Origin: Candidatus Tisiphia endosymbiont of Beris chalybata
Lineage (GTDB): Bacteria > Pseudomonadota > Alphaproteobacteria > Rickettsiales > Rickettsiaceae
Direction: 5' to 3'
Length of the DNA: 64,000 bases
Assembly: GCF_964026555.1 (NCBI RefSeq)
Contig: NZ_OZ032159.1
Location: 372,001 to 436,000 of the forward strand
The notes under the pieces were generated by a model. That model made no database searches, was not told the origin of the DNA, and saw only the letters and a list, made by a program, of their open reading frames with translations. Positions 57,171 to 64,000 of this stretch are shown here, in pieces. A program made the position numbers and the translations under genes. The stretch's first letter is position 1; each line of letters starts with the position of its first letter.

Positions 57171-58433
57171 ATGTCAAGTGAAGTAGAAAAAAAGGAATTA
57201 AGCTGTTCTTTTTGCGGCAAAAGCCAGCATGAGGTAATTAAATTAATTGCTGGTCCAACAGTATTCATTTGTAATGAATGTATTACACTTTGCGTTGACA
57301 TTATAAAAGAAGAAACTAAAGTAACATTGAAATATGTTACTTCTTCAATTCCTACTCCACAAAAAATTTTTGCTACCCTTAATGATTATGTAATTGGCCA
57401 AGACCAAGCAAAAAAAGTCTTAGCAGTCGCGGTATATAATCATTATAAAAGATTAGAATATATTGAATCGGGTAATAATGAGGTGGAATTAAATAAATCA
57501 AATATTTTACTTATTGGTTCTACGGGTTCTGGTAAAACTTTGTTGGCTCAAACCTTAGCAAAAATTTTAGATGTGCCTTTTACGATGGCTGATGCAACTT
57601 CTCTCACTGAAGCTGGTTATGTAGGGGAAGATGTAGAAAATATTTTGCTAAGATTACTGCAAGCAGCAGAATTTAATATTACCAAAGCACAAAGGGGTAT
57701 TGTTTATATAGATGAAGTCGATAAAATTGCCAGAAAATCAGAAAATATATCCATTACTCGAGATGTATCAGGCGAAGGCGTGCAACAAGCATTACTAAAG
57801 ATCATGGAAGGTACTATAGCCTCTGTCCCTCCACAAGGGGGCAGAAAGCACCCTCAACAAGATTTTGTACAAGTTGACACTTCTAATATTTTATTTATAT
57901 GCGGTGGAGCTTTTATGGGAATAGATACTATAATTAATAGCCGAACTGCTCAGACTTCTATTGGTTTTGCTGCAAATGTAAAATTAAAAGAAGAAAAAAA
58001 TCATAGCGAAATCCTCAAATTATTAGAAATTGAAGATTTAGTAAAATTTGGTCTAATCCCAGAATTTATAGGCAGACTTCCAATAATAGCCACATTAAAT
58101 GACTTAGACAAGGCTTCTTTGGTTTCTATATTAACAGAACCCAAGAACGCTATTGTGAAGCAATATTGTAAATTATTTGAACTAGATGAGGTGGAGCTAA
58201 CAATTGATAATGAGGCATTAGAGGCAATAGCTGAAAAAGCTTTGACCAGGAAAACCGGAGCGCGAGGACTTAAGTCTATAATAGAGAACCTTTTGCTAGA
58301 GAGTATGTATAACATTACCAACCTTAAAAAAATGCATGTACATATTTCAAAAGAGGTAATAGATGGTAAAGCTCTCCCAGCCATATCTCCTAAAAATTAC
58401 CTCAAAACTAGCAAAAAAAAGCTAGCAGTTTAA
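57171..58433 (+). CDS. clpX: ClpX ATPase subunit
   Basis: 420 residues, the unfoldase that feeds ClpP, including SsrA-tagged proteins from the SmpB pathway also coded in this window. A zinc finger has Cys12, 15, 34 and 37 (CSFC...CNEC). Walker A is GSTGSGKT, Walker [12 protein letters not shown], and the pore region GYVGEDVEN. The sensor 2 region is [10 protein letters not shown]. Complete. A short spacer with a modest promoter-like TTGAAA upstream may allow separate transcription. Confidence 0.98.
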   Translation: MSSEVEKKELSCSFCGKSQHEVIKLIAGPTVFICNECITLCVDIIKEETKVTLKYVTSSIPTPQKIFATLNDYVIGQDQAKKVLAVAVYNHYKRLEYIESGNNEVELNKSNILLIGSTGSGKTLLAQTLAKILDVPFTMADATSLTEAGYVGEDVENILLRLLQAAEFNITKAQRGIVYIDEVDKIARKSENISITRDVSGEGVQQALLKIMEGTIASVPPQGGRKHPQQDFVQVDTSNILFICGGAFMGIDTIINSRTAQTSIGFAANVKLKEEKNHSEILKLLEIEDLVKFGLIPEFIGRLPIIATLNDLDKASLVSILTEPKNAIVKQYCKLFELDEVELTIDNEALEAIAEKALTRKTGARGLKSIIENLLLESMYNITNLKKMHVHISKEVIDGKALPAISPKNYLKTSKKKLAV

Positions 58434-58454
58434 GGTATAAAAGTTTTTGAGATA

Positions 58455-58646
58455 TTGGCTAAAGATGCGGAAGAAAGGGTAAAGTGTATAGTGCCCTCCC
58501 TAACCAAGACAAACTATCTTTACGATTACAAAGCTATGATCACGAGACGTAGCGCTATAGCACCAATAATAGGACATCTTAAAAATTTTGGTAGGATTGG
58601 TAGAAATTACTTGAAGGGCCTAACGGGAGATTCATCAATCCGTTAA
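58455..58646 (+). pseudogene. IS5-type transposase C-terminal scrap
   Basis: About 60 codons whose end, RRSAIAPIIGHLKNFGRIGRNYLKGLTGDSSI, matches the C-terminus of IS5/IS1182-like transposases (RR.AIEPIIGHLK...GRNYLKG..GD). It is not related to the other IS5 in this window. It lies 21 bp after clpX. Confidence 0.75.
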
Positions 58647-58739
58647 TCTCTAGCATAGGACTGAACTTGCATTGTTTGGAACACTCCTCTTAATGGAAGA
58701 GTAGGCCAGCTGAAAGTCCTCGCTAGCCTCTTCTCCCAC

Positions 58740-59444
58740 TTAATGCTGGGTGTAATAGTTATTAAGACATAGATCTAAATTTTTTATCTCTTCTTCTGTA
58801 GTAGAAAATGATGTTACAAAACGATATAGATTTTGTTCAGGAGCTTCCCATGAATAAAAAATGGCAACCGCATATTGATAGAAATTCAGCTAATTTTTTA
58901 TCTAATATGACAAATAACTGATTGGTATCTACTGGATATTTAATCTTAATGTTATGTTTTTGAAAAACAAAATTCAAAGCCTGCGCCATTAAGTTAGCAT
59001 GCGTTGCATTATTGAGCCATAGATTATCTGTAAAGTAGGCTAAAAATTGGGTAGCAAAAAATCTAGTTTTTGACATAAGTTGACCAACTTTTTTATGGAT
59101 ATAGTCAAAATTCTTAGCATAATCTTGATTAAAAAATACAATAGCTTCTGCATTTAAACATCCGTTTTTTGTGCCCCCAAAACTCATAACATCTATTCCT
59201 GATTTCCAAGTTATATCGGCAGGAGAGCGATTTAAGTTTTACAATACTATTCGCAAATCTAGCTCCATCCATATGGATTGGCAAATCATATTTTTTTGCT
59301 ACCTCTGTAATAGTTTTTAGCTCATTTAATAGACCTCTTGCATACTCATCACAACCATAAGAATTTTGTATGCCAGTTTGCTGCAATTATTGCTTCCATT
59401 ATGCTAAAACTTACCGCAGCTGTATTATCACTTTTAAAATTCAT
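58740..59444 (-). pseudogene. ltaE: Low-specificity L-threonine aldolase pseudogene
   Basis: Pieces of LtaE can be read on the minus strand: MNFKSDNTAAVSFSIMEAIIAAN (start 59444), a shift, NSYGCDEYARGLLNELKTITEVAKKYDLPIHMDGARFANSIVKL, a shift near 59200, the GGTKNGCLNAEAIVFF segment, and, after another shift near 58855, YSWEAPEQNLYRFVTSFSTTEEEIK to the stop. About 150 residues between DEY and NELK are deleted, including much of the PLP-binding region. The junction holds TATGCAAGAGGTCTATTA, the end of a type A element. So the gene died by deletion and frameshifts. Confidence 0.9.
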
Positions 59445-60208
59445 ATTTTACCTACATTTTCCTACCCGTATTTAATCTATTTAAATTAACTATTATTTGA
59501 TATAAAAGTTGTCAACTTAAAGAATACTTAGCCTAAATTTTCTATATTAATTTTATCAAAATCATTTTTAATAATAAGTTACTCAATAACAACTAGTTGA
59601 AGGTTTTAACCAAAATTGAGACTATTGTATGGAAGAATTTAAAAGCCTATATGGGACTTTATACACTTCATACTAAAACCACATCTCTTATCCCTCTACC
59701 TTAAAAATTTTTTCAATACATCCTAGCAATTTATTGACACTTTGTCACTCACTTCTCACCCACTCTCGTGAATGGGTACAACTTCAAACACGTCAATTTT
59801 TTTAGGGTCATTCATTTTATCTACAGTATTTTATTGGAAAATTATTGATTTTTCGCCGGATTAAATACTATGGAAGCCAGACCTCCTTTATCCCCTAAGT
59901 GATAAGCTTTCGCTACAGTCTATACATTTTCCATTCTCTTATCTCCTTTATATATATTAATACACCCCCCGGACTATTGCTAGTCGTATTAGCTATATAC
60001 TCTTCACCTGTCAAGAGTTGTTTTTTCATTTTATCGTGGTAAAAGTAAGTCTGGATTTTTTTGCTATATTCTATGTGTGGTAAAATTGATGGTCATATCG
60101 ATTTAAATTTTGTAAAAGGCTAAGATAGTTAATATTTTTTCATTATTATGATATACTAAATCTTAACTAATTTGAAATATAATAATAACTATCGAAGAGG
60201 ATAATATT
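59445..60208. other. Gene-free region upstream of the ankyrin gene
   Basis: No gene. 59996-60034 is one half of a type F palindromic element (TATACTCTTCACCTGTCAAG, then GTTGTTTTTTCATTTTATC). The last 100 bp probably contain the ankyrin gene promoter. Confidence 0.5.
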
Positions 60209-61657
60209 ATGTTAAGTGCCGATATTAATCAATTAATAGAACAGATGAGCACAACTCACCAAGGGGATGTTGAGGTGTGGGAAAAATTTGCTCTCGCGAT
60301 AAAAAAAGATGAGGTGGACTGTCAAGAAGTAGCCGACTCTCTTACGGCTAGCGGTATGGATCTTAATCGTTCTTATCAATCTGTATATAGGAATGATAAT
60401 ATAGAGAATATAAACAATTACACGTTTTTAACCTGGACAATAGCGCAAGGGCAGGTGAAGGTGGGGGAAGTATTGCTTAAAGCAGAGGCTCATGGTAATA
60501 CACGGCAGCTTTATTCTTTAGCAATAGCATCAGAGCGCCTTGAGGTCGTAAAACTATTACTGGATTATGGAGTTAAGCCTAATATTTTTGCTCTTTGGGA
60601 GTTGGACCCTATATCACAAGGAGAGTTGGTTAATGGACGCGCAGATATAGCAAATTTATTATTGACCCATGAAAATGGAATAGATATCCCTCAAACTGAT
60701 GCAGGTCGGAAAGCTTTAATGGTAGCAGCAGCGGTAGATACGTCTACAGTAGCAATACTCCTTGCAAAGGGGGTAAATATAGATATCCAAAACTGGGAAG
60801 GCAATGGCAATACTGCTTTGATGGAAGTAGCACTAGCGGGCAGTACTGCCGGAGTAGAAGCTCTTCTTACAAATGGTGCGGATATAAATATCCGAAGTCA
60901 AAGAGGTGATACTGCTTTGATGATGGCAGCACAGGAGGGACATACAGATATAGTAAAAACTTTCCTTACAAATGGTGCGGATATAAATAACCGAAATCAA
61001 GGAGGTATTACTGCTTTGATGATGGCAGCACATGGGGGACATACAGATACAGTCAAAACTCTCCTTACAAATGGTGCGGATATAAATAACCGAGGTCAAA
61101 GAGATAATACTGCTTTGATGATGGCAGCACAGGAGGGACATACAGATATAGTAAAAACTCTCATTGAAGAAGGTGCGGTTATAAATATCCAAGCCAAGGA
61201 CGGTAAAACTGCTTTGATGATGGCAGCACAGAGGGGACATAGAGATATAGTAGAAGCTCTCCTTACAAATGGTGCGGATATAAATATCACAGATCAAAGT
61301 GGTAATACTGCTTTACATTATGCAGTTAGTGGGGTAAGGCCAATTCTTGAAGTAGTAACAATGTTGCTTGACCAGGGGGCTGATATGCTGGCTCGCAATA
61401 AAGACCAGCAAACGCCTCGAGATTTAGCAGCAACTCGGAATCCCATAATAATGAGTGTATTCAATAACTTTCAAGAAAAAGTCAGGGGGGGGGTAGCTGA
61501 CAACCTCATTAGAAATGACCCGGAAGAGATAAAGGAACGTGATGCGCGAAGCAAATCTTCCCCACGAGATACTTCCCATGTTGCGCAAGCAGGGCGGCCT
61601 AAACGTCCATCACCGACACCTTCAATTTCACCCAAGCCCGGAGGGAGAGGAGTATAA
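60209..61657 (+). CDS. Ankyrin-repeat protein with a G9 tract
   Basis: 482 residues, no signal peptide. After an N-terminal region of about 110 residues there are about eight ankyrin units. Five in the middle (about 195-365) are near-identical 33-mers of the type NTALMMAAQEGHTDIVKTLL then TNGADIN, and the DNA is equally alike, pointing to recent expansion. The C-terminus is charged and Pro-rich (SPTPSISPKPGGRGV). Nine Gs at 61485-61493 code RGG; slippage there would replace the tail. A GAAGAGGA ribosome site lies 10 bases upstream of the ATG. A host-targeted effector role is likely but inferred. Confidence 0.82.
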   Translation: MLSADINQLIEQMSTTHQGDVEVWEKFALAIKKDEVDCQEVADSLTASGMDLNRSYQSVYRNDNIENINNYTFLTWTIAQGQVKVGEVLLKAEAHGNTRQLYSLAIASERLEVVKLLLDYGVKPNIFALWELDPISQGELVNGRADIANLLLTHENGIDIPQTDAGRKALMVAAAVDTSTVAILLAKGVNIDIQNWEGNGNTALMEVALAGSTAGVEALLTNGADINIRSQRGDTALMMAAQEGHTDIVKTFLTNGADINNRNQGGITALMMAAHGGHTDTVKTLLTNGADINNRGQRDNTALMMAAQEGHTDIVKTLIEEGAVINIQAKDGKTALMMAAQRGHRDIVEALLTNGADINITDQSGNTALHYAVSGVRPILEVVTMLLDQGADMLARNKDQQTPRDLAATRNPIIMSVFNNFQEKVRGGVADNLIRNDPEEIKERDARSKSSPRDTSHVAQAGRPKRPSPTPSISPKPGGRGV

Positions 61658-61733
61658 AAGGGAAAGTAATAACTGTGCTGCTTAAAGCAAGGAGGGTTCC
61701 TAGTGGATAGTCCCTCCGACAGAACTGTAGAAC

Positions 61734-61839
61734 TATAATCAATTGATGAGAAGTTGGTGACATCATCATTCAATAGCTTGCCTATTATATATAGGCTCTA
61801 CCATCGCTCCTAGCACCAAATTCTCCTGAATTGACTATA
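61734..61839. repeat. Palindromic element, type E (copy 2)
   Basis: 106 bp bounded by TATAATCAA and TTGACTATA, related to 47170-47276; shared blocks GATGAGAAGTTGGTGA, TTGCCTATTATATAT and CTCCTAGCACCAAATTCTCC. Confidence 0.75.
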
Positions 61840-61894
61840 TAGTAGCTAATAGCATTAGAGAGCAAGAAATATAGTAAATTTTTAAATAGTTAAT

Positions 61895-62105
61895 AGGCAT
61901 TGTCCGATGATTTTCTGAAGGGCAGAAGTTCTATTTTGGATAAGGGGTTTAAGTTTTGATTTTAAAGTATGCCAACAATGTTTAGTAAAAACATTGGGCG
62001 CACTTAATTTAACGGCTAATCCTATCTCCTTAAGTATATGGTCAGGATGTGCTCTTACATAAACACTTAATATTTCAAGTAGAACTTTCTGCCAAAACCT
62101 TTTTT
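61895..62105 (-). pseudogene. Possible IS630-type N-terminal scrap
   Basis: An open stretch on the minus strand, LLEILSVYVRAHPDHILKEIG...SAPNVFTKHCWHTLKSKLKPL, resembles the helix-turn-helix part of IS630 OrfA (YVxxHPDxxLxEI). No start and no catalytic part. Confidence 0.4.
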
Positions 62106-62189
62106 CCTAGCTCTAACGAGTATGCTCTTGCCATACCCTTTATTTTATATTAACTTACATATTGTCTATTAACTATCTCAGAATTTACT

Positions 62190-62284
62190 ATATACTACTC
62201 GTACCTAAAGAGTTGGTAGACGATAGAATCAACTTCAAGAAGAGCTAGGAGAGTCAAAGTCGAGCAGCGCAGCGTATAGAGAAT
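62190..62284 (+). repeat. Type D palindromic element copy
   Basis: TATATACTACTCG, ATAGAATCAACTTCAAGAAG and GTCGAGCAGCGCAGCGTA match the copy near 40498-40590. The second half is missing or altered. Confidence 0.65.
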
Positions 62285-62867
62285 CATATCTTTACCCACA
62301 AGTAAGGAGAAGATTGCAAAGAGGTAAAGAATCTGCTAACAAGAGGTTCATAATAAGTAGAGAGGTTTAACCAAATGGAGCGGTGGGTAGAAGAGGGATT
62401 AGATTCTATTGATTTAGGAGATGCGAGGTTAAATGAGCGTTCTAAGGAGATACTGGGAGCATTTTTTGGTAAGCATAGTGCTAGCATTAATAGTAGTTTT
62501 AAGGGCTGGCCGGAAGTAAAGGCCGCTTACAGATTTTTTGATAATGACAATGTTAGTAGTGATCAAATATTACACCCTCATTATCAAGCAAGCGTTAGAA
62601 GGATAGAAAAAGAAGAGATAATTTTATGTGTACAAGATACTACGATTTTAAATTATAGTCATCGCAAGCAGCTGGTCTTGGTCATATATATAATACCAAA
62701 GATCAAGGATTGTTATTACATCCTACTATTGCTTTTAACAAGAGCGGGGTTTGTCTTGGCGTGCTTGATAATAAAAGCTTTATTAGAGATGAATTACAGG
62801 GGAAGAAAGCAAGGAGCATAGCTAAAGCTATAGAAGAGAAAGAGTCCATAAGATGGATAGAGAGTTA

Positions 62868-63856
62868 ACGCCATGTTCGACTTTTTTTTAGCAGGTAACT
62901 AATTTTTCGAGTTGTGTTGGCACAAGTTTTAAAGACTTTGTCAAAAATGTAGCAATAGTATGAGCAAGTAATTTTCTAGCGATGCGAGATTGTAGATGCC
63001 AGTAACTCTTAACTCTGATAGCATTAATAGCAAAACGTTCTGTAAGCTGACCAATAACAGTTTCAATTAAACGACGAGTAGCAGTAATCCATTTAAGGAA
63101 ATTCTTGGATCTATTATCCTTCATATTCTTTTTTAAAGGTGTTTGTAAATCAATGTTTTTGGTGGCCAACTCATCTTTTAAATCCTGACCAAGATAGCCT
63201 TTATCGCCCAGTACCATGCCACTAATATTAGGAGACATTACTTGCAGAGCTTCACGTTCAGACCCATTAGCAGGAGTTATCATGAATCCAGCTATTCGAC
63301 CTTCTTCATTAATTAATACGTGTCCTAGAAAACCGTAATAATAGCTATCTTTCGAAGCGCAGTACCCATAGTCAGCGTATTCCTTAAAACATCGCCCTCT
63401 CGTTGCTCGGGCCAAATTTATTACAGGAATCGGTACCCCATCTATCATATGCAGATCTGATTTGCTTGCACTCTTAAACAAGTCGGCAAGCAGCATGTTC
63501 TTAATAGATAAAAGACCGCTACATTGCTTCACATAAGACGGTCTACTCTTTAGATTGGGAAACCATTCTTGAAAATGACGTTTAAAATATTCCCATATCT
63601 GCTTGTCTTGGTGCAAACCGATAAATTCTCCCACCACTTCCATTGTTAATGCTTCCACGTCACTTAAGCAAGGTGGAAATCCTGCTTTCCTTACTTTGAT
63701 ATTTTTGGTTATTATAGTCATTTTTTCTTCTATGAAACAATACACAGTAATGATAAACTCTTCTAGGGTCATAGCTTCTTTCTCGATAATTGAACTATGA
63801 CCTTATTAGGCTATCCTATTCTTTTGTCAATCTTAAAAAAAAGTCGAACATGGCGT
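62868..63856 (-). mobile_element. Complete IS982-family element
   Basis: 989 bp with terminal repeats ACGCCATGTTCGACTT and a 7-bp target duplication AGAGTTA (62861-62867 and 63857-63863). It is the only complete copy in the window; fragments lie at 23948, 25392 and 32915. Confidence 0.92.
62888..63772 (-). CDS. IS982-family transposase
   Basis: An intact 294-residue transposase. Motifs are HMIDGVPIPVINLARA (first Asp), GMVLGDKGYLGQDL (second Asp) and RRLIETVIGQLTERF (Glu), spaced as in IS982. The N-terminal part is helical, with VGEFIGLHQDKQIWEYF. It starts with MTLEEFIITVYCF about 84 bp inside the right terminal repeat. With both ends and the gene intact, it could be active. Confidence 0.93.
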   Translation of the reverse strand: MTLEEFIITVYCFIEEKMTIITKNIKVRKAGFPPCLSDVEALTMEVVGEFIGLHQDKQIWEYFKRHFQEWFPNLKSRPSYVKQCSGLLSIKNMLLADLFKSASKSDLHMIDGVPIPVINLARATRGRCFKEYADYGYCASKDSYYYGFLGHVLINEEGRIAGFMITPANGSEREALQVMSPNISGMVLGDKGYLGQDLKDELATKNIDLQTPLKKNMKDNRSKNFLKWITATRRLIETVIGQLTERFAINAIRVKSYWHLQSRIARKLLAHTIATFLTKSLKLVPTQLEKLVTC

Positions 63857-64000
63857 AGAGTTATAGATTAACTAATAAAATAGCTGGGAACTATAAGGAT
63901 AAATTATTCATCAATATAGCTGATAGGGAGGGAGATTTTTATGAGTTTTTAAGTGAATATAAATTAGGGGAATCTGCTGCCCATATTATTGTTAGAGCTA

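Larger units (their letters stand above)
62375..64000 (+). pseudogene. Tn5/IS50-type transposase, frameshifted and split by IS982; runs off the window
   Basis: The N-terminal part reads VEEGLDSIDLGDARLNERSKEILGAFFG...WPEVKAAYRFFDNDNVS and CVQDTTILNYSHRK, a clear Tn5-type (IS4 superfamily) start with the first catalytic Asp in VQDTT. A missing base near 62665 moves the frame; the true continuation is AGLGHIYNTKDQGLLLHPTIAF...KSIRWIES. IS982 interrupts at 62868, and after the duplicated AGAGTTA the frame resumes at 63864 with YRLTNKIAGNYKD...NIADREGDFYEFL (second Asp) up to the window end. Two separate hits, so it is inactive. Confidence 0.88.

Noticed and set aside
58001..58384. 127-codon frame opposite clpX
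   Set aside because: Antisense shadow of a conserved gene.
60833..61297. A 154-codon frame opposite the ankyrin gene
   Set aside because: A shadow of the 99-bp repeats; its protein is a Cys-rich periodic image of the sense strand.

Overview
The window looks like the chromosome of an AT-rich, obligately intracellular alphaproteobacterium of the family Rickettsiaceae. Supporting signs are a Tlc-type ATP/ADP translocase, ankyrin, TPR and LRR proteins, Rickettsia-style palindromic repeats inside genes, a remnant of a Rickettsiales-type conjugative island, and the gene sets glmU-like/esterase/glyA and smpB/dapA. A complete transketolase and the very heavy IS load argue against the streamlined typhus and spotted-fever Rickettsia. 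They would fit an Orientia-, Megaira- or Tisiphia-like relative, but the genus cannot be fixed from the sequence alone.

Layout. 0-12.7 kb is mostly conserved housekeeping: the yebC end, a glmU-like nucleotidyltransferase, an esterase, glyA, a TPR-type protein, tkt, a DUF1189 membrane protein, rluB-like, rsmD and radA. 12.8-18.3 kb starts at tRNA-Ala and holds decayed conjugative-island pieces (a replication-type ORF, the traD C-terminus, a coiled-coil membrane protein and an Rpn nuclease). 18.3-47.3 kb is an IS graveyard. It has seven intact copies of one 845-bp IS6-family element plus fragments, and IS4, IS110, IS630, IS982, IS5, ISAs1 and resolvase remnants. Between these lie repeat-protein genes (LRR, TPR, ankyrin), two tRNAs, a DUF883/membrane pair and an autotransporter. 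47.4-58.4 kb is conserved again: sppA, smpB, dapA, an SPFH protein, a membrane-fusion protein, a HAD protein and a hydrolase on the minus strand, then a glycosyltransferase, tlc, clpP and clpX on the plus strand. 58.4-64 kb holds a dead threonine aldolase, an ankyrin gene and a Tn5-like transposase broken by IS982.

How it fits together. The conserved blocks serve translation quality control (smpB, clpP, clpX, rsmD, rluB-like), DNA repair (radA), one-carbon and lysine/peptidoglycan precursor metabolism (glyA, dapA), sugar-phosphate metabolism (tkt) and ATP import from the host (tlc). The repeat proteins and the autotransporter are candidate host-interaction factors, several of them broken or truncated by IS6 or IS5.

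The most notable non-gene signal is a set of short palindromic elements of about 100-150 bp. Several diverged arm types share the apex CGCAGCGTA-N7/8-TACGTGAG, and in the best cases they sit exactly at a duplicated TA. Removing one copy plus a TA restores a different, longer C-terminus for the glmU-like gene. Another copy is nested inside a related element. Other signals are an IS6-mediated inversion with an inverted 8-bp target duplication, a possible bridge-RNA region before a broken IS110 gene, a 169-bp element with perfect 8-bp target duplications, and a GDSL autotransporter whose catalytic residues appear lost.
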